From Mesobacillus maritimus (lineage in GTDB: Bacteria; Bacillota; Bacilli; Bacillales; Cytobacillaceae), in contig NZ_JACWFH010000001.1 of the NCBI RefSeq assembly GCF_019749255.1, positions 1-64,000 on the forward strand: a stretch of 64,000 bases of DNA, given 5' to 3'. The translations under genes were made by a program, and so were the position numbers. A model generated the notes under the pieces. That model was not told where the DNA came from. It did no database searches and worked only from the letters and a program-made list of their open reading frames with translations. This document shows, piece by piece, positions 27,029 to 35,210 of the stretch (within the stretch, counting starts at the first letter, position 1; every line of letters starts with the position of its first letter).

Positions 27029-28204
27029 ATGCTAACTATTATAAAAAATGGAGAAGTGTATGCTCCGAACTATTTAGGGAAAAAGGATCTTCTCCTTGTT
27101 GGGAACAAGATTGGCTTTATTGAGGATCATATTGAAAAGCCTTCAGGTTTTGTTGATGTAACAGTCATTGATGCAACAGATAAGATAGTTGTTCCAGGGT
27201 TTATTGATGCACATGTTCATATTATCGGTGGTGGAGGAGAAGGGAGTTATAAAACAAGAACCCCTGAAATGCAATTAACAGATGCCACGTTGGCAGGTGT
27301 TACAACTGTTATTGGCGTTATTGGGACAGATGGAACAACTCGCTCCATGGCCTCTCTTATTGCAAAAGCCCGTGCTCTTGAAGAAGAAGGGATCACCTGT
27401 TATGTGCAAACGGGTTCCTATCAAGTACCTGTTAAAACGTTAACAGGAAAAATTGAAGACGATATCCTTTTAATTGATAAAATTATTGGTGTAGGAGAGA
27501 TCGCCATTGCTGACCATCGGTCTTCCCAGCCTACATCCGAAGAGTTGGCAAAGATTGCTTCAGCTGCTCGAATTGGCGGAATGCTTTCTGGAAAATCAGG
27601 AGTTGTGAATATCCACGTAGGAGATAGCGAAGACCATCTTCAGCTGATTGAAAAGGTTGTAGAAGAGACAGCTATTCCTCTTCGCCAATTCTACCCAACT
27701 CATATCAATCGCAATCAGTCATTGTTTGAGGCAGGGATTCGGTATGCGCAAAAAGGCGGTTATGTTGATTTCACGACAAGCTCTATTCCAAAGTTTCAAA
27801 AAGAGGGTGAAGTGAAGTGTAGTATCGCGCTTCGGAGGATGCTAGAAGCTAATGTTGATGTTTCAAGAATTACGTTTACCTCAGATGCTCAGGGTAGCTT
27901 GCCAGATTTTGATTCATCCGGGGAGCTTATTGGATTAAAAATTGGTCGGATTTCTTCCTTATATGAGGAAGTGCGCGATAGCATTATGAAAGAAAATGTA
28001 CCAGTTGAACTGGCTCTCCGAGTCATCACCCAAAACCCAGCTGAGATTTTAAAATTAAAACAAAAGGGGAAGGTTGAAGTTGGCAGAGATGCAGACATTG
28101 TTCTTTTACGGAAAGATAGCTTAGAAATTGACTCTGTCATAGCTCAAGGCCAAATCATGGTCGATAATGGGGAGGCTATTGTAAAAGGTACTTTTGAAGT
28201 CTAA
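27029..28204 (+). CDS. iadA: beta-aspartyl-peptidase (isoaspartyl dipeptidase)
   Basis: A 391-residue amidohydrolase that cleaves iso-Asp dipeptides produced during degradation of damaged proteins. Metal ligands are visible: GFIDAHVHIIGG (about H68 and H70), VNIHVGD, PTHINRNQ and FTSDAQGS. The segment IAIADHRSSQPT is specific for IadA. Length is that of the family. The start follows GGGGGCAGAGG. Its own short operon. Confidence 0.92.
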   Translation: MLTIIKNGEVYAPNYLGKKDLLLVGNKIGFIEDHIEKPSGFVDVTVIDATDKIVVPGFIDAHVHIIGGGGEGSYKTRTPEMQLTDATLAGVTTVIGVIGTDGTTRSMASLIAKARALEEEGITCYVQTGSYQVPVKTLTGKIEDDILLIDKIIGVGEIAIADHRSSQPTSEELAKIASAARIGGMLSGKSGVVNIHVGDSEDHLQLIEKVVEETAIPLRQFYPTHINRNQSLFEAGIRYAQKGGYVDFTTSSIPKFQKEGEVKCSIALRRMLEANVDVSRITFTSDAQGSLPDFDSSGELIGLKIGRISSLYEEVRDSIMKENVPVELALRVITQNPAEILKLKQKGKVEVGRDADIVLLRKDSLEIDSVIAQGQIMVDNGEAIVKGTFEV

Positions 28205-28329
28205 GGAAGGACTTATGGTTGGTGTTAAACCTTCATAAAAATGTCACATAATTGCCCTATTCAAGTTCGGATTCCCCCTTATAAATATGATAATTTTAAG
28301 GAAAAGAATGATGAATGGGGGCCTACGTA

Positions 28330-28419
28330 ATGGAAGAGTTTTCTATTACATTAAGCATTGCGAGTATTATGGTCTTAATTTATTTTATCGGATATACAAT
28401 TGCCGACAAACCAGAGTAA
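28330..28419 (+). CDS. 29-residue single-pass membrane peptide
   Basis: ATG at 28330 behind GGGGGCC opens a 29-codon frame: MEEFSITLSIASIMVLIYFI begins a helix and it ends GYTIADKPE. One transmembrane helix fills residues 5-22. A terminator follows 8 bp after the stop and no larger gene fits between iadA and fumC, which supports it being expressed. Not recognised; bacilli have many such small membrane peptides. Confidence 0.6.
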   Translation: MEEFSITLSIASIMVLIYFIGYTIADKPE

Positions 28420-28426
28420 CACAGAA

Positions 28427-28460
28427 AGAGCTGAAGCCTAAAATGGTTTCAGCTTTTTCT
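28427..28460 (+). terminator. intrinsic terminator after the 29-residue gene
   Basis: AGCTGAAGCC and GGTTTCAGCT pair (one G-U) around TAAAAT, followed by TTTTT. Confidence 0.85.
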
Positions 28461-28588
28461 TTTATCTGGCACTGGAGTTAGCTAGGATATCCGGCACGAC
28501 GGCTAAATCAACCAGCTAGTTATAAACTGTAGAAATAACTGGGTATGCTTGAGAATAGAAATACTTAAAAAGCAGAGGAGGAGTTCTT

Positions 28589-29968
28589 TTGACCAACTTC
28601 CGCATTGAAAAGGATACAATTGGTGAAATCAAGGTTCCAGCGGATAAGTATTGGGGGGCCCAAACACAAAGAAGCAAACAGAATTTCAAAATTGGGACTG
28701 AAACCATGCCCCTTGAGGTTATTTATGCTTTTGCTCATATTAAAATGGCAGCAGCTAAAGTCAATAATCAGCTTGGTCATTTATCAGAACAACAGAAGAA
28801 TGCAATTGTCCAAGCTTGTACAGAAATCCTAGAAGGCAAATTGGATGATCATTTCCCGCTTGTTGTTTGGCAAACAGGAAGTGGTACTCAGACAAATATG
28901 AATGTGAATGAGGTTATTGCGAGGCGAGGAATTGAAATCCTTGAACATAAAGGGTTGAAGGAAAATATTCATCCAAATGATGACGTAAATATGTCCCAGA
29001 GCTCGAATGACACCTTTCCAACAGCCATGCATATTTCAGCCATAATTGCCATGATAAATACCTTATTGCCTTCTCTTCAACATTTGACGTTAACGTTTAA
29101 AAAGAAGGAAGAAGAATTCGCTGATATTATTAAAATTGGTCGAACACATCTTCAGGATGCGACTCCTTTAACCTTAGGTCAGGAAATTAGTGGGTGGCGG
29201 GCGATGCTTGAAAAGAATGAAAAGATGATTAAAAGTTCATTGGTGTATCTCCAGGACCTTGCAATCGGAGGTACTGCAGTAGGAACGGGCATTAATGCGG
29301 ATGAAAAGTTTGGAGTGTTAATGGCAAAAGAAATATCCCATCAAACGAACCTAGAGTTTCAGTCAGCACCTAATAAATTTCAGGCCTTAACTTCTCATGA
29401 TGAACTAGTTCAAATGCACGGTACGTTAAAAGCATTGGCCACAGATTTAATGAAGATTGCCAATGATGTTCGCTGGTTAGCAAGTGGTCCGAGAAGTGGG
29501 ATCGGAGAAATTAGGATACCTGCTAATGAGCCAGGGAGCTCGATCATGCCCGGAAAAGTAAACCCGACGCAAAGTGAAGCATTAACGATGGTGGTTACTC
29601 AAGTTTTTGGAAACGATGCGACGATTGCCTTTGCAGCTAGTCAGGGCAATTTTGAATTGAATGTCTTTAAACCGGTCATCATTTATAATTTCCTTCAAAG
29701 CGTAAAACTGCTTGCTGATGGAATGAAAAGTTTTAATAAAAATTGTGCAGTGGGGCTGGAAGCAAATCGTGAAACCATTCAAAACAATGTTGAAAATTCT
29801 TTAATGCTGGTAACAGCACTAAACACGCATATTGGGTACGAAAAGGCCGCGGAAATAGCCAAAATTGCCTTTAATGAAAATACAACGTTAAAAGATGCTG
29901 CCCTTAAAACCGGTTATTTAAGTGAAGAAGAATACGAACAATGGGTGAAACCCGAAAAAATGATTTAA
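28589..29968 (+). CDS. fumC: class II fumarate hydratase
   Basis: A 459-residue fumarase of the TCA cycle, hydrating fumarate to L-malate without an Fe-S cluster. The catalytic Ser loop is [16 protein letters not shown] and the substrate site [14 protein letters not shown]-like block (about residues 95-110) is present. Length is normal. The start is TTG behind GAGGAGGAG. B. subtilis calls this citG/fumC. Confidence 0.96.
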   Translation: MTNFRIEKDTIGEIKVPADKYWGAQTQRSKQNFKIGTETMPLEVIYAFAHIKMAAAKVNNQLGHLSEQQKNAIVQACTEILEGKLDDHFPLVVWQTGSGTQTNMNVNEVIARRGIEILEHKGLKENIHPNDDVNMSQSSNDTFPTAMHISAIIAMINTLLPSLQHLTLTFKKKEEEFADIIKIGRTHLQDATPLTLGQEISGWRAMLEKNEKMIKSSLVYLQDLAIGGTAVGTGINADEKFGVLMAKEISHQTNLEFQSAPNKFQALTSHDELVQMHGTLKALATDLMKIANDVRWLASGPRSGIGEIRIPANEPGSSIMPGKVNPTQSEALTMVVTQVFGNDATIAFAASQGNFELNVFKPVIIYNFLQSVKLLADGMKSFNKNCAVGLEANRETIQNNVENSLMLVTALNTHIGYEKAAEIAKIAFNENTTLKDAALKTGYLSEEEYEQWVKPEKMI

Positions 29969-30108
29969 ATAAGCGCTGTTTGGTGGAGTTAATTATTAAA
30001 ATTCAAGAGCAGAGTTAGTAGTAGGGTAAATTTTTGTGAACTTTTACACCGAGCAGAGGATCTAGAGTGTTCAGGTCGATTGTTTTCATTAATAGCAAAA
30101 GCCAAATG

Positions 30109-30137
30109 AAAAGCCTCCTTCCCGAAGGAAGGAGGCT
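30109..30137 (-). terminator. intrinsic terminator of sspB
   Basis: AGCCTCCTTCC and GGAAGGAGGCT form an 11-bp stem with TTTTC after it on the minus strand. Confidence 0.9.
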
Positions 30138-30179
30138 AGCCATTATATAAAATTGTACTTTGTCGAACTTATCTTGCTA

Positions 30180-30380
30180 TTAGCGTTGTGACCCGCTCAT
30201 TTGTTGTTGCGCCATGCTTACAAGACGCTTTGTGATTTCGCCACCAACAGAACCGTTAGCACGAGAAGTTGTTTCTGCTCCAAGGTTTACACCAAATTCA
30301 GAAGCAATCTCATACTTCATTTGCTCAAGAGCTTGCTCAACACCAGGAACCAATAATTGATTAGAATTGTTACTTGCCAT
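30180..30380 (-). CDS. sspB: alpha/beta-type small acid-soluble spore protein SspB
   Basis: A 66-residue alpha/beta SASP that coats and protects spore DNA. The GPR protease cleavage region is [12 protein letters not shown] and the DNA-binding core is [17 protein letters not shown]. The start MASNNSNQ at 30380 has AAAGGAGG 8 bp upstream; the longer frame is not used. Sequence and position next to the yhe cluster match SspB of B. subtilis. A SigG-type promoter lies upstream. Confidence 0.95.
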   Translation of the reverse strand: MASNNSNQLLVPGVEQALEQMKYEIASEFGVNLGAETTSRANGSVGGEITKRLVSMAQQQMSGSQR

Positions 30381-30421
30381 TAATGTTTCCTCCTTTGTGT
30401 TTTCACTAGTTGTTTTTGGGT

Positions 30422-30453
30422 TAGTATGGACTTGAACCAAGATGACTTATATT
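30422..30453 (-). promoter_or_regulatory. candidate SigG promoter of sspB
   Basis: On the minus strand CATACTA (30422-30428) is a strong SigG -10, about 42 bp before the start. The best -35 (AATATA) has a long 19-bp spacer. It overlaps a palindrome at 30443-30460. Confidence 0.55.
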
Positions 30454-30460
30454 TAAGTCA
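30443..30460. promoter_or_regulatory. 18-bp palindrome over the sspB -35 region
   Basis: TGACTTA and TAAGTCA are perfect arms with TATT between. The placement over the -35 of sspB suggests an operator for a forespore regulator, such as SpoVT, but no consensus match is claimed. Confidence 0.4.
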
Positions 30461-30703
30461 TTGCACCTGCCTAACCCTCGATGTGAATGATGTTTTCTGG
30501 AGTAAAACGGCTTGCTTTTTTAAAAGTGTGTTGCGCTGTTTTGTTTTGTTGATGTGTTGTTAATTGTATTATGAGTCGATTATTGCACTTTTATGCGATT
30601 GATTTTTATGGTATTTATTTCCTTTTCGAATCCCCTGCATGTACATATCTAATCAGAGTAAGTTGCAGACTAAAGGTATGTAACGAAAGTAGGAGGAAGG
30701 AAT

Positions 30704-30946
30704 ATGGGGATATGTCCAATTTGTAATGGGTTTGAGCAATACGCTACTCAGTGTCAAAACTGTGGAAGTAAAATGGAGAATAAGGGGCGAGAAGCAGAGT
30801 ATTATGATGACTACAGCCCTTATATGCCAATCGATGAGATGAAACTTGAAGATGGATATCCGAATAATTTTCAAAATGGCGAATGCCCACATCTTTTTGT
30901 CTGTCCGAATTGTGGACAAGATCAAGTCATGATGATAAAAGAATAG
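30704..30946 (+). CDS. zinc-ribbon protein of unknown function
   Basis: An 80-residue protein with two paired-Cys knuckles at each end: C4/C7 and C17/C20 near the N-terminus, and C61, H63, C67/C70 near the C-terminus, joined by an acidic Tyr-rich linker. This supports binding of two Zn2+ ions. Function unknown. It starts behind AGGAGGAAGG and is followed by a terminator overlapping its end. Confidence 0.75.
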   Translation: MGICPICNGFEQYATQCQNCGSKMENKGREAEYYDDYSPYMPIDEMKLEDGYPNNFQNGECPHLFVCPNCGQDQVMMIKE

Positions 30947-30972
30947 ACCCCAAAATTTGGGGTCTATTTTTT
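30944..30972 (+). terminator. intrinsic terminator of the zinc-ribbon gene
   Basis: AGACCCCAAA and TTTGGGGTCT form a perfect stem with a T-run, starting at the stop codon. Confidence 0.88.
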
Positions 30973-30991
30973 AAAGGTATATGCCTTTTTA

Positions 30992-32089
30992 TTAACGAAT
31001 TCTTAATTCAGATTCTTTATCAAAGAAGTGAACTTTGTTCATGTCAAAAGCAAGATCCATTTTTTCGTTTGGCTTGATGTCTGTACGAGAATCAATACGA
31101 GCAACAAAATTCTGTCCTTCAAAAGAAGAATAAACCATTGTTTCTGCTCCTGTTAATTCTGATACATCAACATTGATTTTAATTGTTGCTCCCACAGATG
31201 CATCAAGCATAACTTGCTCATCATGTAAGTCTTCTGGTCTGATTCCAAGGATAATGTCTTTTCCAACATAACCTTGGTCACGAAGGACTTTCATTTTTCC
31301 TTCTGGGACAGCAATTGTTGATTTCCCTGCAACAAATTTTCCATCTTCAAGCTTTCCATGGAAGAAGTTCATAGAAGGAGATCCGATGAAGCTAGCAACA
31401 AACACGTTTTCTGGCTTTTCGTAAACATCCTTAGGCGCTCCAACCTGCTGAATAATTCCATCTTTCATAACAACTAGACGAGTAGCCATTGTCATCGCTT
31501 CAGTCTGGTCATGTGTTACGTAAATAGTCGTAGTATCAAGACGACGGTGAAGTTTAGCGATTTCAGCACGCATTTGAACACGTAGCTTTGCATCAAGGTT
31601 AGATAACGGCTCGTCCATTAAGAAAACCTTAGCATCACGAACGATTGCACGTCCAAGCGCAACACGCTGACGCTGACCACCGGAAAGTGCTTTTGGCTTA
31701 CGTTTTAGATATTCTTCAAGACCAAGGATTTTTGCTGCCTCTTGCACGCGACGGTCAATCTCATCCTTTGGAAACTTACGAAGTTTTAAACCAAATGCCA
31801 TATTATCATAAACAGTCATATGTGGGTAAAGAGCATAGTTTTGGAATACCATTGCGATATCACGATCTTTTGGTGGAGTATCATTAACGCGCTTTCCATC
31901 AATCATGAAATCCCCCTTGGAAATTTCTTCAAGACCAGCGATCATTCTAAGTGTAGTAGATTTCCCGCAACCAGAAGGACCAACGAAAACGATAAATTCT
32001 TTATCTTGGATATGCAAGTTGAAGTCAGTGACAGCGGTTACATTGTTATCATAAATTTTATAGATATTTTCTAATTTTAACTCAGCCAT
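30992..32089 (-). CDS. msmX: multi-sugar ABC transporter ATPase MsmX
   Basis: A 365-residue MalK/UgpC-type ATPase that powers several carbohydrate importers in bacilli. Walker A is GPSGCGKST (37-45), the signature LSGGQRQRVALGRA (about 136) and Walker B VFLMDEPLSNLD; the C-terminal OB/TOBE regulatory region begins near 240. Length equals B. subtilis MsmX. It stands alone without permease genes, as MsmX does. A cre-like site upstream suggests CcpA control. Starts behind GGGAGG. Confidence 0.93.
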   Translation of the reverse strand: MAELKLENIYKIYDNNVTAVTDFNLHIQDKEFIVFVGPSGCGKSTTLRMIAGLEEISKGDFMIDGKRVNDTPPKDRDIAMVFQNYALYPHMTVYDNMAFGLKLRKFPKDEIDRRVQEAAKILGLEEYLKRKPKALSGGQRQRVALGRAIVRDAKVFLMDEPLSNLDAKLRVQMRAEIAKLHRRLDTTTIYVTHDQTEAMTMATRLVVMKDGIIQQVGAPKDVYEKPENVFVASFIGSPSMNFFHGKLEDGKFVAGKSTIAVPEGKMKVLRDQGYVGKDIILGIRPEDLHDEQVMLDASVGATIKINVDVSELTGAETMVYSSFEGQNFVARIDSRTDIKPNEKMDLAFDMNKVHFFDKESELRIR

Positions 32090-32138
32090 GATTATTGCCT
32101 CCCCATGTAGTGGTAATGTGATAACTTAACTCTATCAA

Positions 32139-32154
32139 TTGAAAGCGTTTTAAT
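32139..32154 (-). promoter_or_regulatory. cre-like site upstream of msmX
   Basis: TTGAAAGCGTTTTAAT matches the CcpA consensus WTGNAANCGNWWNCA except at one position, about 50 bp before the start codon of msmX. Confidence 0.55.
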
Positions 32155-32161
32155 CATCGGC

Positions 32162-32190
32162 AAAGTGCACAAATATAGTTTGTGCACTTT
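32162..32190. promoter_or_regulatory. perfect 12-bp inverted repeat between the PucR-type gene and msmX
   Basis: AAAGTGCACAAA (32162-32173) and TTTGTGCACTTT (32179-32190) around TATAG. The minus strand lacks a T-run, so an operator for a dimeric regulator fits as well as a terminator of the upstream gene. Confidence 0.5.
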
Positions 32191-32206
32191 TATGCATTTT
32201 GTAGAA

Positions 32207-33112
32207 TTATGAGGAAGGTCTTTCTGCTAGTAAACAGGCAAGATAAATTGTGATGGCACTGTTAAACGTTTTAATATTCATTCCGGTAAGTTCTGTAAAT
32301 TTTTCTAGCCTATATTGCAGTGTATTTCGATGAATGTAAAGTTTTTTAGCTGCTAGAGAAGTATTTGAATTGTTTTCAAGGAATACTTTCATTGATTCCA
32401 ATAATTCGGAATCTTTTCGTAAAATATCAATCACATCTGATTCTAGAAGCTTTATGGGAATCGCCGGAAGACTTGCAGCAGCCAGTGATGGAAAAATCTT
32501 TTCATAAGTAAAGATTCTTTCTTTCGGTAAGAGCGAAAGACCCTCGATAAAGAGCTCTCTTTCGAGGAAGAAGGCATCGCGAATCTCCAGAGCTGTATTT
32601 CGCTTTTTCCCTATGTAAAATTCTAAACGGATAAAAAAATCATTCTCAAGAGTTGAACTAATAGAATAGAAATCGTCTTCACCATAGCCAAGATCTATCT
32701 GATCAAGAATAATGATTCCACTTTTTTCGTCAAATTGGATAAACGGTGAATCAAGGAAAAACTCTCTTAGGGCTTTGACCCATTCCGTGGAATCCGCTTT
32801 TTTAGTACTGATATGGAAGTGGATCAATCGAATCTCTTTCCCAATGTTTGTCGGAGGAGTCCCTTCGTGGAAAAGGAATTGTTGCCATTGCTTTTCTCCT
32901 TCTGTTAACTGATAAGAAGGCTTGGAGTCAACAACCTCAAATAAAGTACTTAATAGCTCTAATTGCTCATCTTGAATATCATTCTTTGGAATTCCAAGCC
33001 AAACAGGCTCACCCTGAGTATCTTTTATCCAAAAGTACTGATCAAAAGATGATTGTGGAGGTAAATTTAATAGTATGGATGTTGGAAAATAGGATTGTAA
33101 TTTCTTTAGCAT
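32207..33112 (-). CDS. PucR/CdaR-type helix-turn-helix regulator
   Basis: A 301-residue protein with the PucR C-terminal HTH (SNTSLAAKKLYIHRNTLQYRLEKFTELTGMN-type block, about residues 245-290). The N-terminal two thirds show no recognised sensor motif and are less hydrophobic than a GAF or PucR domain. It sits directly upstream of msmX on the same strand, so control of sugar uptake is a reasonable guess. Ligand unknown. Confidence 0.8.
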   Translation of the reverse strand: MLKKLQSYFPTSILLNLPPQSSFDQYFWIKDTQGEPVWLGIPKNDIQDEQLELLSTLFEVVDSKPSYQLTEGEKQWQQFLFHEGTPPTNIGKEIRLIHFHISTKKADSTEWVKALREFFLDSPFIQFDEKSGIIILDQIDLGYGEDDFYSISSTLENDFFIRLEFYIGKKRNTALEIRDAFFLERELFIEGLSLLPKERIFTYEKIFPSLAAASLPAIPIKLLESDVIDILRKDSELLESMKVFLENNSNTSLAAKKLYIHRNTLQYRLEKFTELTGMNIKTFNSAITIYLACLLAERPSS

Positions 33113-33223
33113 TTTTTCATTCCTTATGTTTAGGGTTTGTATGATTTGCTACATTTACTATAAATCAGGCAGGGCTGTCCCAGGCACTAGCGGTTCATGG
33201 GAAGTTTAGGAGCCAGGAGTTGC

Positions 33224-33742
33224 GCCGATAGTCATTGATTGTTAAAGAGTATGGTAAAAGAGAGGCTGTCTCAGTGCCGATAGTCATTGAATCATAAAGA
33301 GTATGGTAAAAGAGAGGCTGTCTCAGTGCCGATAGTCGTTGATTGTTAAAGAGAATGGTAAAAGAGAAGCCCTCTCAGTGCCGATAGTCGTTGAATCATA
33401 AAGAGTATGGTAAAAGAGAGGCTGTCTCAGTGCCGATAGTCGTTGATTGTTAAAGAGAATGGTAAAAGAGAAGCCCTCTCAGTGCCGATAGTCGTTGAAT
33501 CATAAAGAGTATGGTAAAAGAGCAGCCCACTCAGTGCCGATAGTCGTTGAATCATAAAGAGTATGTAAAAGAGCAGCCGTCTCAATGCCGATAGTCATTG
33601 AATCATAAAGAGTATGGTAAAAGAGAGGCTGTCTCAGTGCCGATAGTCGTTGATTGTTAAAGAGAATGGTAAAAGAGAAGCCCTCTCAGTGCTGATAGTC
33701 ATGAAATTTTAAAGGAAATGGTAAAAGAGGAGCCATCTCAGA
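33224..33742. repeat. tandem array of ten 52-bp repeats
   Basis: Units starting GCCGATAGTC begin at 33224, 33276, 33328, 33380, 33432, 33484, 33536, 33587, 33639 and 33691 (last one GCTGATAGTC), so the period is 52 bp with a single 1-bp deletion. Two forms exist, one with GATTGTTAAAGAG and one with GAATCATAAAGAG, partly alternating. Every unit keeps GAG-N7-CTC. No spacers, so not CRISPR. It lies between yheE and the PucR-type gene. Confidence 0.92.
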
Positions 33743-33757
33743 CTCCTATAGTTACTT

Positions 33758-33970
33758 CTATTTATCATATACATGGTACAACATGAGTTCATGTATTTGA
33801 GTTTCAACCTTTTTCAAGTCTTCTTCGTTTGGTTTTGTTTCAGACCATTCGATCGCACCGTTTTGATGATAGATTCCATTATATCTTTGTTTAAGGTAAT
33901 AAAAAGAAAAATGCCATCCTGGAATATCTGCGTTCTCATATAGCGGTTTATACTGAAAATGAGTTAACAT
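33758..33970 (-). CDS. yheE: YheE family protein (DUF5342)
   Basis: A 70-residue soluble protein (MLTHFQYKPLYENADIPGWH) matching YheE of bacilli, function unknown. The start at 33970 is behind AAGGGGG with 8-bp spacing, so the longer in-frame extension is rejected. It is the last gene after the YheC/D cluster on the minus strand, as in B. subtilis, with a 64-bp gap. Confidence 0.85.
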   Translation of the reverse strand: MLTHFQYKPLYENADIPGWHFSFYYLKQRYNGIYHQNGAIEWSETKPNEEDLKKVETQIHELMLYHVYDK

Positions 33971-34034
33971 AACTGATTCCCCCTTACCATACATTGTAAC
34001 TTTTTTAGGGAGAGGACGGCAATTGATATTAGCG

Positions 34035-35210
34035 TCACTTGTAGTTGGCTTTGCGAAATAATAGTGCTACCATTTGTCGGATTCGTTCCTTTTCGATTTT
34101 CTTTTCATCAAAGGTCATCGGTTTTGAATTCACTTCATACAGTATATATTTACCTGATTCTGTCAGCCCTGCATCTATAGAAAATTCACCGAAATAACCA
34201 AGTTCCTTTGTTAGCATATGGCCAACGTTTTTCACTAGCTCTTGAAAAAACTGATCATGTTCTTTGGTTTGAACCCGCTCATACGGAAGCAATACGCCGC
34301 CATTAGGAACATGGGTTGTGATATTTTGCTTTTGCGACTGACGCACGCCAATTCCAGTTATTTTATATCCATCAAGGCTGTCGTGAGCATGAATTCGAAA
34401 ATCAAACCGGTGGCCGTCAAGTTTCGCTGGAATGATTTCCATCTGCGCTATATAGCGCCGCTTTAATAATTGGGCGTTTTTTTCTTTCCAAAAATGATCG
34501 AAGGAAGGGTAAATCGTTTGTTGGTTATGACTTCTGAACTCAACCTCGCCGTCCTTAGAGCGAATTAAAAAAATCCCTTTTCCACGTGAGGAGAGTGTAG
34601 GCTTTAAATAGACGCCCTGATGTTTTTCGAAAAAGTCCTTTAACAGATCCTCCTCATTGACAACGATGGTTTCAGGCATTAATGGTTTTAAAAATGGATG
34701 ATTGCTACCAAGTTCATATAGCGTTGATTTATCAATAAAGGAAGGATTAAAAAAGGGGATTTTCCATTCTTCAAACAAAGAAGTTGCCTGAATGAACGCA
34801 GTGGATTCCTCAGTCTTTCTTAAAGGAACCCGGTTATATACCACATCGGGGAGTGGTGTGATAACCGGATACCAAGATTCTGTTTTAGGGATAAAGATAA
34901 AACCTGATAAACGTTCATTCTTAATTTCTTCTGGAGCAAAAACGACCGATACTCCGCCATTTTTCATTGCTTCCTGCTGGAGCGTTTTAAAGAGAGGGAT
35001 ATTCCCTAAAACTGCACCATTTTTAGATAAAGACGCCATAATGCCAATTAACGGTCCAACACTGCTATTTACTAGATTTAAATCAAAGGAAAACAAATCC
35101 TTGCCATCATTGAAGGTAGGAAGAGGAACTTTGTTCTTCCCAAAGCTAATTCTTTCCTCTGATTCTCTTTGGTACCATAAATCATGCCAGTGATCGTAGT
35201 ACAACCTCAT
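34035..35210 (-). CDS. YheC/YheD family coat-associated ATP-grasp protein (fourth gene)
   Basis: A 391-residue ATP-grasp family member. Shared landmarks are PDVVYNRVPLRK, the nucleotide-binding GVYLKPTLSSRGKGIFLI, DGHRFDFRIHAH and the metal-binding end LYEVNSKPM. The start overlaps the yheD stop by 4 bp (ATGA). The family associates with the spore coat and inner coat rings; an ATP-dependent ligase reaction is implied by the fold but no substrate is known. Fourth member of an operon of paralogues. Confidence 0.88.
   Translation of the reverse strand: MRLYYDHWHDLWYQRESEERISFGKNKVPLPTFNDGKDLFSFDLNLVNSSVGPLIGIMASLSKNGAVLGNIPLFKTLQQEAMKNGGVSVVFAPEEIKNERLSGFIFIPKTESWYPVITPLPDVVYNRVPLRKTEESTAFIQATSLFEEWKIPFFNPSFIDKSTLYELGSNHPFLKPLMPETIVVNEEDLLKDFFEKHQGVYLKPTLSSRGKGIFLIRSKDGEVEFRSHNQQTIYPSFDHFWKEKNAQLLKRRYIAQMEIIPAKLDGHRFDFRIHAHDSLDGYKITGIGVRQSQKQNITTHVPNGGVLLPYERVQTKEHDQFFQELVKNVGHMLTKELGYFGEFSIDAGLTESGKYILYEVNSKPMTFDEKKIEKERIRQMVALLFRKANYK

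Noticed and set aside
28287-28481. 64-codon plus-strand ORF across the iadA-fumC spacer
   Set aside because: It lacks a good start context and overlaps the better 29-codon gene and its terminator.
33224-33742. CRISPR array
   Set aside because: Units are contiguous and 52 bp long without unique spacers, and no cas gene is near.
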